Shown one piece after another: positions 45,033 to 53,482 of a stretch of 64,000 bases of DNA. The DNA is from Variovorax sp. PCZ-1. GTDB lineage: Bacteria; Pseudomonadota; Gammaproteobacteria; Burkholderiales; Burkholderiaceae_C. The notes below the pieces were generated by a model, which did no database searches, had not been told where the DNA came from, and saw nothing but the letters and a program-made list of their open reading frames with translations. The stretch spans positions 1,674,001-1,738,000 of the forward strand of contig NZ_JAHCDN010000001.1 in NCBI RefSeq assembly GCF_018413605.1. Direction: 5' to 3'. Numbering within the stretch: position 1 is the first letter of the stretch; each line of letters opens with the position of its first letter. The position numbers and the translations under genes were made by a program.

Positions 45033-45045
45033 AGGGGTTGAGCTC

Positions 45046-45738
45046 ATGCGTAGCTTGCTTCTGGTTGGTTTATTAAGCCTCGTAGCAGCCTCGAGGGCTT
45101 TTGCGCAGGCTCCTGTCGCTTCTGTAGCTCCCACTGGCAAAGCGCTACAACCTCAATCCGTAGCTCAGGTCAGTGCAATCGCCGGCAGCCAGCCCTTGTG
45201 GAAAGACCTTAGCCAAGCTGAGCAGGCCGCGTTGCGGCCGCTGGCTGCGAATTGGGATGCGATGGCTGTTGGTCAAAAACGCAAATGGCAAACCGTCGCC
45301 AAAGATTTCGATAAGCTTCCTGCCGCACAACAGTCCAAAATGCATGCTCGCATGACGGAATGGACTGCCCTGAGCCCACAACAGCGCGCCGATGCGCGCA
45401 TCAACTTTGCACAAAACCGCGAACTCACCGACGGCCTCACGCCTGAGCAGCGCAAAGTTCAATGGCAGGCTTATCAGCAGCTCAGCCCTGAGGAAAAGCG
45501 CAAACTCGCCGAGAGCGCTCCCAAGGCTTCGATTGCTGGCGCCGCACCTGCCGCTCGCCCGCAGCCTGTACTGAGGAAAGAGCCCGCACCAGAATTCGGT
45601 ACAGCCAAAGTACTGGCCAATGCCAAAACCGCACCTGTTGCACCCGCCCCGGGTAAGCGAATCGCCGTTGCCCCGCATGTGGCGGCGCAAGGCAGCATCT
45701 TGCCTGGTCATGCGGGTGATGCTCCTGGTAAGCCATAA
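45046..45738 (+). CDS. DUF3106 family exported protein
   Basis: About 230 residues with a signal peptide (LLLVGLLSLVAASRAFAQ). The DUF3106 core is PLWKDLSQAEQAALRPLAAN and repeated W..LSPQQRADAR-like motifs: MTEWTALSPQQRADARINF, then WQAYQQLSPEEKRKLAES. The tail is Ala/Pro-rich. The repeats resemble those of periplasmic stress-binding helical proteins. The gene starts 13 bp after DUF3619 and has an AAAGGGG site; the sigma-DUF3619-DUF3106-RDD order is conserved in Burkholderiales. Confidence 0.87.
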   Translation: MRSLLLVGLLSLVAASRAFAQAPVASVAPTGKALQPQSVAQVSAIAGSQPLWKDLSQAEQAALRPLAANWDAMAVGQKRKWQTVAKDFDKLPAAQQSKMHARMTEWTALSPQQRADARINFAQNRELTDGLTPEQRKVQWQAYQQLSPEEKRKLAESAPKASIAGAAPAARPQPVLRKEPAPEFGTAKVLANAKTAPVAPAPGKRIAVAPHVAAQGSILPGHAGDAPGKP

Positions 45739-45754
45739 AACCCATTTTCTTGCT

Positions 45755-45823
45755 GCTTTTTAAGCGTTTTGAGCATTTTGGCGGCGTAGTTATTGCGCGA
45801 AGTGCTATCGAATAGATAGCATT
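45755..45823 (-). repeat. Family A interspersed repeat, intergenic
   Basis: Minus-strand reading: ATGCTATCTATTCGATAGCA, CTTCGCGCAATAACTACGCC, then CTTAAAAA. It lies between DUF3106 and RDD genes, 30 bp before the RDD start. Confidence 0.75.
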
Positions 45824-45852
45824 TACAATCTAGGCTCTTTCATGATGATGCA

Positions 45853-46383
45853 ATGAGCCAAGCCACCTCTCCTTCTACCCATGCCCCTACTGAGCCACCC
45901 AGCCTGCGCCGCAGAATGGCCTGCTGGTTGTATGAAGGTGTGCTGATGTTTGGTGTGATTTGGATTGCGGGTTACCTGTTTGGCACGCTCTCCCAAACGC
46001 GCAACGCGATGGACAACCGGCTTGGCCTGCAGATTTTCCTCTTCATCATTTTCGGCATCTATTTCGTCTATTTTTGGCACAAAGGCCAAACTTTGGCCAT
46101 GAAGACCTGGCATCTGCGGGTCGTGGGGCTGGATGGGCAGGCCATCTCTCAAAAGCGCGCATTGGCACGCTATGCGCTGTCTTGGCTGTGGTTTCTACCT
46201 CCTTTGGCGGCGGTGGCTCCTTTCAAGCTCACAGCCGGTGAAATCGGTGTCATCGTTTTTGGATGGATCGCCGTCTATGCCTTGCTCTCGCGCTTTCATC
46301 CTCAGCGCCAGTTCCTGCACGACGCACTGGCGGGAACGCGCCTGATCTCACACAAGCCCATGAGCAAAACCATACCGGCTTAG
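45853..46383 (+). CDS. RDD family membrane protein
   Basis: 176 residues, with the RDD domain in its usual form: RRRMACWLYEGVLMFGVIW, WHKGQTLAMKTWHLRVVG and HPQRQFLHDALAGTRLI. Four hydrophobic segments. The N-terminal 20 residues are polar and Pro-rich. Function of the family is unclear (ion transport or membrane stress has been suggested). Fourth gene of the sigma factor module. Confidence 0.9.
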   Translation: MSQATSPSTHAPTEPPSLRRRMACWLYEGVLMFGVIWIAGYLFGTLSQTRNAMDNRLGLQIFLFIIFGIYFVYFWHKGQTLAMKTWHLRVVGLDGQAISQKRALARYALSWLWFLPPLAAVAPFKLTAGEIGVIVFGWIAVYALLSRFHPQRQFLHDALAGTRLISHKPMSKTIPA

Positions 46384-46423
46384 CCATAGCGGCTAGTTGT
46401 CCGTTAACAGTCTTTCCAAAGTC

Positions 46424-46816
46424 ATGTCTACACCGCAAGAATCCCCTACCGCTCAAAAACAGCGCTCTGGCCTCACACGCATCATTCATGCCACGGGTTA
46501 TTCCATGTCTGGCCTGAAGGTGGGCTTGCAAGAGCCTGCATTTCGCCAAGAAGTGATGCTTGCCGTTATCTTGATTCCAGCGGCTTTTTGGGTCGGGCGC
46601 ACTTGGCTGGAGTCCGCTTTCCTGATTTCCGTCGTCGTACTGATGATGATTGTCGAGCTGCTCAACACAGGCATCGAGCGTTCTATCGACCGTATCGGCC
46701 CTGAATGGCATGAGCTCTCCAAGACCGCGAAAGATCTGGGCTCGGCTGCAGTGTTACTTTCTTTATTGCTCTGCGCTGGCGTCTGGTTCGCAGCGCTTTA
46801 TTCACGCTTTCTCTAA
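46424..46816 (+). CDS. dgkA: Diacylglycerol kinase
   Basis: About 130 residues, the small integral-membrane DgkA type, which phosphorylates diacylglycerol to phosphatidic acid for lipid recycling. It has RIIHATGYSMSGLKVGLQEP and the catalytic VELLNTGIERSIDRIGPEWH followed by KDLGSAAVLLSLLL, with three membrane helices. The ATG at 46424 follows the leftover sequence of an in-frame earlier start (46397), which lacks family similarity. Confidence 0.93.
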   Translation: MSTPQESPTAQKQRSGLTRIIHATGYSMSGLKVGLQEPAFRQEVMLAVILIPAAFWVGRTWLESAFLISVVVLMMIVELLNTGIERSIDRIGPEWHELSKTAKDLGSAAVLLSLLLCAGVWFAALYSRFL

Positions 46817-46822
46817 CCGCAT

Positions 46823-47407
46823 ATGGCCAAACCTAATTTTTCTGTTTGTGTTTATTGCGGCTCACGCGATGGCAACCAGCCCGCTTTTGCTTATGCGGCC
46901 GGCGAAGTGGGCCGATGGATCGGCCAGCATGGCGGCCAACTCGTCTATGGTGGCGGTAACAACGGCCTGATGGGGATCGTCGCTCAGGCCACCATGGATG
47001 CAGGCGGCACCGTGAAAGGCATCATCCCGAAAGCTTTGGTAGAAAAAGAATGGGCCAAAACAGATTGCACCGAGCTGCATATCGTTGAGACCATGCACGA
47101 GCGCAAAGCCATGATGGCCGAACATGCCGATGTGTTCCTCGCCCTACCTGGTGGCATCGGCACGTTTGAAGAGCTTTTCGAAGCCTGGACATGGAAGCAA
47201 CTCGGCTACCACGACAAGCCTATCGGCATCCTCAATGTGAATGGCTGCTATGACGCTTTCATGGAGATGATGCGCGGCACAGTCAACGATGGCTTCGTGG
47301 GTGACTATCAAATGGAGATGATCCAAATCGCCGAAGAGCCGGCTGGTTTACTTCGCGAGTTGGTGACTGCTGCTGGGCTCTCTGAGCAAATCAGACACGT
47401 GGATTAA
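46823..47407 (+). CDS. LOG-family (TIGR00730) nucleoside 5'-monophosphate phosphoribohydrolase
   Basis: 194 residues. The Rossmann-like LOG fold has VYCGSRDG at the start, LVYGGGNNGLMGIVA and the signature LPGGIGTFEELFEAWTWKQ (PGGxGTxxE). Plant-like LOG proteins release cytokinin bases from their riboside monophosphates; in bacteria the family cleaves AMP or related nucleotides. It starts 6 bp after dgkA and is probably in the same transcript. Confidence 0.9.
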   Translation: MAKPNFSVCVYCGSRDGNQPAFAYAAGEVGRWIGQHGGQLVYGGGNNGLMGIVAQATMDAGGTVKGIIPKALVEKEWAKTDCTELHIVETMHERKAMMAEHADVFLALPGGIGTFEELFEAWTWKQLGYHDKPIGILNVNGCYDAFMEMMRGTVNDGFVGDYQMEMIQIAEEPAGLLRELVTAAGLSEQIRHVD

Positions 47408-47705
47408 ATTTTCCGCAAAGTAGCAGATCGCATCTGCAAGTTCGTTGATTTTTTTAGATCACAAGCGAACGGATTAAGCGAAGAATGAATACCAAGTATT
47501 TCATACACGCAGCGATGCTTTTTTCAGGCATTGCCTTCTGTCGTTAAAAACGAGCAACTCGTCAGATACTGTCATGTATCAATGTGTATAAATTCATTTG
47601 TACTCAATGTGGCAGATAAACTGACAAATACAAAACCTACTTTCTCGGAGTATTTTCCTCATGGTGAGGTGCACATCCTGTTGAAAGTTGTATTCTCGTT
47701 AATCC
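47408..47705. other. Intergenic region of 298 bp
   Basis: No gene with support is visible. The region is AT-richer than its flanks and probably holds the promoter of the binding-protein gene at 47706. No family A, B or C repeat was seen. Confidence 0.4.
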
Positions 47706-48851
47706 ATGAACATTACTCGCCGTCGCCTCCATCAACACGCCTTGTCTGCAGCTGCTTTTCTTGCTACAGCTCCGGTCATTCGTACCGCATCAGCTCAAAG
47801 CGGCAAAATCTTACTGGGGCAGTCATGCCCGCTCACAGGCGCAGCCGCTCAACTAGGAATCCAATTCAACGCCGGTGCCACGGTGTATTTCGATCTACTG
47901 AATGCTAAGGGCGGCGCTGCTGGCAGACCCATTGAAATTTTGGCCATGGATGATGGCTATGAACCCAATCGCTGCGCAGAAAACACCAACAAGCTGATTG
48001 ATCAAGACGTCTTCGCCTTGTTTGGCTACATCGGCACGCCTACGAGCTTGGCTGCTTTGCCTTTGGCTACCAAAGCCAATATTCCCTTTATCGCCCCGTT
48101 CACTGGTGCGATGAGCCTGCGTGATCCCTTCAACAAATTAGCCTTTCATCTTCGGGCCTCCTACGACGATGAAACAGCCTCCATCGTCAACCAACTCAAC
48201 ACCTTGGGTTTGAAAAACATTGCCGTTTTCTATCAAAACGATGCTTACGGCAAAGCAGGTCTGGACGGCGCAACCAAGGCGCTCGCTAAATTGAACAACA
48301 AACCCGTTGCGCTGGCGACCGTCGAGCGTAACAGTGTCGATGTCGCAGGGGCGCTCAAAACCCTTCTTCCCGCCAAACCCGATGCCATCATTCAAGTCAG
48401 CGCCTACAAATCCTGCGCCGCCTTCATTCGTGAGGCTCGTAAGGCAGGCTATGGCGGTCAGTTTTTCAATGTTTCATTTGTTGGCACCAAGGCACTCTCC
48501 GATGAGCTGGGCAAAGATGGCGCTGGGGTTGTGATCACGCAAGTCGTCCCCTCGCCCTATAACGCTGCAACAGCGATCGTTCGTGAATTTCAATCCGCCG
48601 TAGCCTCGCACGGCAAAAATGTGAACATCAATTACTCGAGCTTTGAAGGCTATTTGGCAGCCAAAATGTTCGCCGATGGCTTAAACCGTGCTGGAAGCCG
48701 TGTCACACGCGAGAGCCTGATCAACGGCTTGGAAGCGATTGGCCGCGCAGATTACGGCGGTTTTCAGGTCTCCTTGTCTGGTCGTGATCACGTCGCTTCG
48801 AGCTTTGTGGAGAAATCCATGCTCACGGGCGATGGCAAAGTCCGCGTCTGA
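47706..48851 (+). CDS. Periplasmic substrate-binding protein, branched-chain amino acid (LivK) type
   Basis: 381 residues. A signal peptide with two arginines (ITRRRLHQHALSAAAFLATA) suggests Tat or Sec export. The mature fold starts ILLGQSCPLTGAAAQLG, the typical opening of type I periplasmic binding proteins, and includes IEILAMDDGYEPNRCAENTN and VFYQNDAYGKAGLDG. The ligand is unknown; the family binds amino acids, amides or aromatic acids. No ABC permease or ATPase genes are nearby, so it is an orphan component or acts with a transporter encoded elsewhere. Confidence 0.9.
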   Translation: MNITRRRLHQHALSAAAFLATAPVIRTASAQSGKILLGQSCPLTGAAAQLGIQFNAGATVYFDLLNAKGGAAGRPIEILAMDDGYEPNRCAENTNKLIDQDVFALFGYIGTPTSLAALPLATKANIPFIAPFTGAMSLRDPFNKLAFHLRASYDDETASIVNQLNTLGLKNIAVFYQNDAYGKAGLDGATKALAKLNNKPVALATVERNSVDVAGALKTLLPAKPDAIIQVSAYKSCAAFIREARKAGYGGQFFNVSFVGTKALSDELGKDGAGVVITQVVPSPYNAATAIVREFQSAVASHGKNVNINYSSFEGYLAAKMFADGLNRAGSRVTRESLINGLEAIGRADYGGFQVSLSGRDHVASSFVEKSMLTGDGKVRV

Positions 48852-48871
48852 TCTTGATCCATCGCCCCTAC

Positions 48872-48899
48872 AAAAAAGCGACCCTAGAGGTCGCTTTTT
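48872..48899. terminator. Bidirectional terminator between the binding protein gene and glnB
   Basis: AAAAAGCGACC-CTAGA-GGTCGCTTTTT, a perfect 11-bp stem with A and T tracts on both sides, serving the convergent genes. Confidence 0.88.
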
Positions 48900-48929
48900 G
48901 TTATCAGTCAATGGTCAGTCAAATGCTGA

Positions 48930-49271
<342 letters not shown>

Positions 49272-49373
49272 TTAGACCTTGGATTAATTTGAATTGACTA
49301 AACTTTAACTCAGTTTCGTTACTGTGCCGCCTCAAGGAAAACCCATGCATGCAAAGCCTGCGGTTCAGCCATA

Positions 49374-49440
49374 AAAAAATAAGCCAAATTGGCCATAAAG
49401 CACCGTGGAAACTGCGCGAAATGCTATTGGAATCATAGCA
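49374..49440 (-). repeat. Family A interspersed repeat, intergenic
   Basis: Minus-strand reading: TGCTATGATTCCAATAGCAT, TTCGCGCAGTTTCCACGGTG, then CCAATTTGGCTTATTTTTTT. It lies between greB and glnB, 30 bp after the greB stop. Confidence 0.75.
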
Positions 49441-49469
49441 ATTCAGGCTGTTGGCTTCTTTAATGGCGG

Positions 49470-50021
49470 CTACTTCGGATACTGCACTCGGATCACTTCT
49501 AGGGTCTGCTGGCCTGCTGGCGTTTGTAGGCGCACCTCATCGCCCTCGCGACTCTTAAGAAAAGCTCGCGCAATTGGCGCGATCCAGCTGACTTGGCCTT
49601 GAGCACTTTCTGCCTCATCTATACCCAGAATCGTGATGGTTTTTTCATTGCCTTGTACATCAGCATAGGTCACAGTTGCGCCAAAAAACACTTGGGTCTC
49701 TCCGTGATGCTTTGAGGTATCTACCACTTCCGCAATTTCCAGCCGCTTGGTAAGAAAGCGGATACGTCTGTCAATTTCGCGCAGACGCTTTTTGCCATAA
49801 AGATAGTCGCCGTTTTCGCTGCGGTCACCATTCTTGGCGGCCCAATGCACTGCCTCCACTACTTTCGGGCGCTCATCATCCACCAGCACTTTCAACTCAA
49901 GCTGCAGGCGCTCGTAGCCTGCGCGGGTGATGTAGTTTTTGCTGCCTGCGGGAATGGGTGGCGCGCCGCCGAGGTCGTCGTCCTCATCCGCGTCTGTTTC
50001 TTTCGTGAAAGCCTTGCTCAT
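49470..50021 (-). CDS. greB: Transcription elongation factor GreB
   Basis: About 183 residues. GreB rescues back-tracked RNA polymerase by stimulating RNA cleavage. The coiled-coil domain has NYITRAGYERLQLELKVLVDDE and NGDRSENGDYLYGKKRLREI, with the acidic tip; the C-terminal domain has VFFGATVTYADVQGNEK and AFLKSREGDEVRLQTPAG. An acidic N-terminal stretch (KETDADEDDD) is extra. The ATG at 50021 is 4 bp after the patatin gene stop, which favours one transcript; an earlier start at 50045 would overlap that gene. Confidence 0.93.
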   Translation of the reverse strand: MSKAFTKETDADEDDDLGGAPPIPAGSKNYITRAGYERLQLELKVLVDDERPKVVEAVHWAAKNGDRSENGDYLYGKKRLREIDRRIRFLTKRLEIAEVVDTSKHHGETQVFFGATVTYADVQGNEKTITILGIDEAESAQGQVSWIAPIARAFLKSREGDEVRLQTPAGQQTLEVIRVQYPK

Positions 50022-50025
50022 GATC

Positions 50026-50940
50026 TCACTTTGATTTCGCTTCAATCGCTGCTTTAAGCTGCGGCATCAAACGTTGCATCGCTAATTTACCTGCTTCAAT
50101 AGAGCGGCGCTTGGCAGTGAAATCGCCACTTTTCACGCCAACCAACTCGGGGCGTACGACGACATCGGCACCTTGCAATGCATATTCATTGATGCTCTTG
50201 CCCATGATCGCGAAAGTTTGCAGCAGCACAGCCACCGTGCCGTCGGCCGCGTTGCCTTCAGGCGCAGCAGAAATGTCCACCGCGATGATCAGCTCTGCGC
50301 CCATTTGCTTGGCATAGCGCACAGGCACAGGCGCGACCAGGCCGCCGTCTACATACTCTCTATCGCCAATCTTCACTGGGTTAAACACAGAAGGCACTGA
50401 GCTGCTCGCACGCACAGCTCGCCCGGTATCTCCGCTTTGAAACAAGGTCCCCTGCCCGCTCTTCAGGTCTGTGGCCACGATACCCAGTGGTATCGGCAAG
50501 CTCTCGATCAGCTTGTTGTTCACCTGGCGGTTGATGTAATTCGATAGCGCCTCGCCACGCAGAATGCCTCGACTGAAAAATGGCAGCGTCCAATCGGTGA
50601 TCTCGGCCTCTTCCATCTTCAGAGCAATCTCCTGAAGCTGCGCGGCATTCTTGCCCGAAGCGTAAATCGCGCCCACAAGCGAGCCCGCAGACGTGCCCAC
50701 CACATAGTCCACCTTGATGCCCGCCTCTTCCAAAGCCGCGATCACCCCCACATGCGCAAACCCGCGCGCCGCGCCGCCGCCGAGTGCGAGGCCGATTTTG
50801 GGCGGGCGTTTAGCGACAACTGGATCAGGCGTCGTTGTATGAGCAGACGGGGCAGGAGGCTGGGTTGGCGCAGTCGTACAGGCAGATAAGACAAGCAGGG
50901 TAGCTGCGAGCAGGTAAATTTTCAATTTCGAAAAGAGCAT
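50026..50940 (-). CDS. Patatin-like phospholipase, lipoprotein
   Basis: 304 residues. A lipoprotein signal (LLAATLLVLSACTTAP, lipobox LSAC) and a Pro/Thr-rich spacer precede the patatin domain: oxyanion hole LGGGAARGFAHVGVIAA, nucleophile serine in YVVGTSAGSLVGAIYAS (GxSxG) and the aspartate in EYVDGGLVAPVPVRYAK (DGG). This Ser-Asp dyad hydrolyses phospholipids or related esters; RssA-like proteins are the nearest group. Probably outer-membrane bound and expressed with greB. Confidence 0.92.
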   Translation of the reverse strand: MLFSKLKIYLLAATLLVLSACTTAPTQPPAPSAHTTTPDPVVAKRPPKIGLALGGGAARGFAHVGVIAALEEAGIKVDYVVGTSAGSLVGAIYASGKNAAQLQEIALKMEEAEITDWTLPFFSRGILRGEALSNYINRQVNNKLIESLPIPLGIVATDLKSGQGTLFQSGDTGRAVRASSSVPSVFNPVKIGDREYVDGGLVAPVPVRYAKQMGAELIIAVDISAAPEGNAADGTVAVLLQTFAIMGKSINEYALQGADVVVRPELVGVKSGDFTAKRRSIEAGKLAMQRLMPQLKAAIEAKSK

Positions 50941-51020
50941 GCAGCGATTATCGTGGCTGGCAAAATCGCTGATAATTCGGGATTGACGTTTACGTTAACG
51001 TCAATCACAGCGATCCATGC

Positions 51021-51127
51021 AATAGAACGCAAAAGACGCAGAGGTTTCGCAGAAGACGCAAAAAAACCAACCTACTTTGAAGTGTTTTTTTTGCGCCTTT
51101 TGCGCTGTTTCGCGTATTTTGCGTTCT
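51021..51127. repeat. Family B hairpin repeat (GCAAAA-type)
   Basis: Left arm AATAGAACGCAAAAGACGCA, right arm TGCGCTGTTTCGCGTATTTT with TGCGTTCTTAT. It lies 22 bp before the start of the SDR gene at 51150 and overlaps its likely promoter or leader. Confidence 0.75.
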
Positions 51128-51149
51128 TATCTTTATTTTTGGAAAAATC

Positions 51150-51908
51150 ATGCAAATCAAAGACAAAGTTTTCATCGTTACCGGGGGCGCATCGGGCCTT
51201 GGCGAAGGTACAGCGCGCATGCTGGCCGCTCAAGGCGGCAAAGTGCTGATTGCCGATATGCAAGTTGAAAAAGGTGAAGCCGTAGCCAAAGAAATTGGCG
51301 GCGCTTTTGTCAAGTGCGATGTGACCAGCGAAGCCGATGGCCAAGCTGTCGTGGCCAAAGCAGTCTCCATGGGCAAGCTCATGGGATTGGTGAACTGTGC
51401 TGGCATTGCCAGTGCCGAACGCACTGTGGGCAAAAACGGCCCACATAACTTCGATGCGTTCAAAAAGACGGTCACCATCAATCTCTTCGGTAGCTTCAAC
51501 ATGCTGCGCTTGGCGGCTGACGCGATGAGCAAAAACGAACCCGAATCCACCAAGGAGCGCGGCTGCATCATCAACACAGCTTCTGTAGCTGCGTACGACG
51601 GCCAAATCGGCCAAGCGGCCTACTCAGCCTCCAAAGGCGGCATCGTTGGCATGACGCTGCCGATTGCACGTGACTTATCCAAAATCGGCATCCGCGTGAA
51701 CACCATCGCCCCCGGCATCATGGGCACACCGATGATGTTTGGCATGCCGCAAGACGTGCAAGACGCATTGGCCGCTGCTGTACCCTTCCCTTCGCGCTTG
51801 GGCACACCGCAAGACTACGCAAAATTAGCGCTGCACATTTTTGACAATGATTTGCTCAATGGCGAGACGATTCGCTTGGATGGTGCCATTCGCTTGGCTC
51901 CGAAGTAA
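51150..51908 (+). CDS. 3-hydroxyacyl-CoA dehydrogenase, SDR type (HSD17B10-like)
   Basis: A 252-residue SDR, close to the type II 3-hydroxyacyl-CoA dehydrogenase group: FIVTGGASGLGEGTARML, LVNCAGIASAERTVGK, INTASVAAYDGQIGQAAYSA with the YSASKGG active site, and NTIAPGIMGTPMM. It oxidises 3-hydroxyacyl-CoA with NAD. Alone on the plus strand, with a family B hairpin before and a terminator (51927-51959) after. Confidence 0.92.
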   Translation: MQIKDKVFIVTGGASGLGEGTARMLAAQGGKVLIADMQVEKGEAVAKEIGGAFVKCDVTSEADGQAVVAKAVSMGKLMGLVNCAGIASAERTVGKNGPHNFDAFKKTVTINLFGSFNMLRLAADAMSKNEPESTKERGCIINTASVAAYDGQIGQAAYSASKGGIVGMTLPIARDLSKIGIRVNTIAPGIMGTPMMFGMPQDVQDALAAAVPFPSRLGTPQDYAKLALHIFDNDLLNGETIRLDGAIRLAPK

Positions 51909-51926
51909 TTCCAAGGTTTCTTCTTC

Positions 51927-51959
51927 AAAGCTCGTCAGTGCTTCGCTGACGAGCTTTAT
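51927..51959 (+). terminator. Terminator after the SDR gene
   Basis: AAAGCTCGTCAG-TGCTTCG-CTGACGAGCTTT followed by ATACTTTCTT. The T-tract is short, so it is a plausible rather than strong terminator. Confidence 0.65.
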
Positions 51960-51997
51960 ACTTTCTTCTCATCTGCATTCCAACGGATGATTTCTAA

Positions 51998-52056
51998 GTA
52001 AAAACAGCATTTTGCCGGCATGCATTGTGCGCTGAATGCTATTAAATTAAGAGCAA
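51998..52056 (-). repeat. Family A interspersed repeat, intergenic, partial
   Basis: Minus-strand reading: TGCTCTTAATTTAATAGCAT, TCAGCGCACAATGCATGCCG, then AAAATGCTGTTTTT. The start and middle are clear; the end is shortened. Confidence 0.65.
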
Positions 52057-52268
52057 TCGTGAAATACTCGGCTTGCTCAGTCGTGGAGGCTGATGCTACA
52101 TGTTGGGCACAGACGCCCCGTATTTGCCCACACACCGATATGCTCGCTACATCGCTGTTGGTGATATCGCTTGCGCACCGTACACCACAAAAGCGTCGGT
52201 ATCCTAGCTCAGTGCCAACATAGCGCCGGCTATTTCTCTCTACAGCGATCCGCTCTATTCATATTCGC

Positions 52269-52499
52269 TCAGCCAGTTTGCTGAGCAAACTTACCGTGAG
52301 CATCAACGGGTGCGCCACATTTTTCGCACAAACCCGCCATTCGCGCCTCAAGAATCCGCAACTTGCGACGGTTGAAGGCTGAATACAGCGTTCCCTGCTG
52401 AATACCAATCTGCTTGGCAGCAGCATAAATGCTCATGCCCTCGTCATCGACCAATTTGAGCGCTTCCACGACTTGAGGGCTCATTTGTTTACTTGCCAT
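52269..52499 (-). CDS. Small helix-turn-helix (psq-like) DNA-binding protein
   Basis: 76 residues. The core EALKLVDDEGMSIYAAAKQI and GIQQGTLYSAFNRRK look like a psq-type or resolvase-like helix-turn-helix. The C-terminal CEKCGAPVD has one CxxC pair, perhaps part of a zinc site formed in a dimer. An AGGAG site precedes the ATG. It diverges from the unknown gene at 52762, so it may control that gene or itself. Not recognised as a named regulator. Confidence 0.65.
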   Translation of the reverse strand: MASKQMSPQVVEALKLVDDEGMSIYAAAKQIGIQQGTLYSAFNRRKLRILEARMAGLCEKCGAPVDAHGKFAQQTG

Positions 52500-52761
52500 G
52501 CTGAACTCCTGTGTATGAATTATACGTTGCTACCTGAAATCTAGACAGTTAGCACTAATAACACTTAGTTTAGGTACTATGCATTATATAGTGTAGTATA
52601 GTTACCTCCATGCAGCAAAGCATCAGTCCCGATGCATGCGGCGCTAGCAGAAAACACGGAGTAGTAGCACCAGCTCTTAAGACGCCAGCTTGGCGCTCTT
52701 GAAGCAGCACAAGCCATCTCTTCCATTTCTGCGACTTTTGGAAGACAGAAAGGATTGCACG

Positions 52762-53469
52762 ATGAAAAAAAATAAATACAGTCCCGGCGATCTGAATCAC
52801 TCAATGACAAAAGACCTGGATATAGACAAAGCTTTAACCACCAGTCATACGGTTGCTTCTACAATCAGCGACCCTGCTTGGAAACTGGCAGAAGCCGCAA
52901 AAAATCCCCTATTGCAGATCGGCAAAAGCTACTCAAGAGATGCCTACAACTTGGTTCTGCAAAACGTACCGAAGCATTTGGTGGTGTCTAACAAGGTCGA
53001 ACAGCTGATTGGGCCGCAGGCAGCGTGGTTTCTTGCTGTTTTGGATCCCGTCAGTGTGGAAATGGATAGCAAATACGCCTATACCGTCACAGCGGTGCAG
53101 TTTGGCGATGGGCGCTTGCGCAGCCGCATTGGTATTGGGATTACGAAACAAGCTTTGATGCTTCTTTATCACAACGTGTTGGGTCACATTGATCAAAGAG
53201 CAGCTGAGGAACTTTTCGCTGCAGCAGGTCGTGAGCTCATCGAGAAGTGGAAAGTGCTGCACACCGCTAAGAGTGCTTTCACATTGGCGATCAATGGCTT
53301 TGATTGCCTGCTCATCGGTGAGTGCAAACGCAATCGAGCCTACGTCACTGCTGTTATTCCGCCAGATATGTATAACGAACAGCAGCAGGCATTTGTGAAG
53401 CAGATACCCCCTGGTAGCAGCGCTTTATCTATCCATACCATCCATGCAACCCGATCTTGGGACACCTAG
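52762..53469 (+). CDS. Hypothetical protein, unknown family
   Basis: About 235 residues from the ATG at 52762, which has an AAAGGA site; an in-frame start further left (52690) has no support. Soluble, with no signal peptide or clear membrane helix. Some segments look folded (AAWFLAVLDPVSVEMDSKYA, then VTAVQFGDGRLRSRIGIGIT) but I recognise no family. The upstream 260 bp are AT-rich, unlike the flanks. With the HTH gene it forms a small unit between housekeeping genes and looks acquired. It converges on rimO with a 13-bp gap and no visible terminator. Confidence 0.6.
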   Translation: MKKNKYSPGDLNHSMTKDLDIDKALTTSHTVASTISDPAWKLAEAAKNPLLQIGKSYSRDAYNLVLQNVPKHLVVSNKVEQLIGPQAAWFLAVLDPVSVEMDSKYAYTVTAVQFGDGRLRSRIGIGITKQALMLLYHNVLGHIDQRAAEELFAAAGRELIEKWKVLHTAKSAFTLAINGFDCLLIGECKRNRAYVTAVIPPDMYNEQQQAFVKQIPPGSSALSIHTIHATRSWDT

Positions 53470-53482
53470 GACACAACACATT

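Larger units (their letters stand above)
51909..52268. other. Intergenic region of 360 bp
   Basis: Holds the terminator of the SDR gene (51927-51959) and a family A repeat (51998-52056). From 52060 to 52268 nothing else was recognised; no gene is supported. Confidence 0.5.

Noticed and set aside
50953-51249. Open frame running through a family B hairpin (RKRRRGFAEDAKK-like peptide)
   Set aside because: Such Arg/Lys-rich frames arise from the GCAAAA repeat itself; the same peptide type appears at other family B copies.
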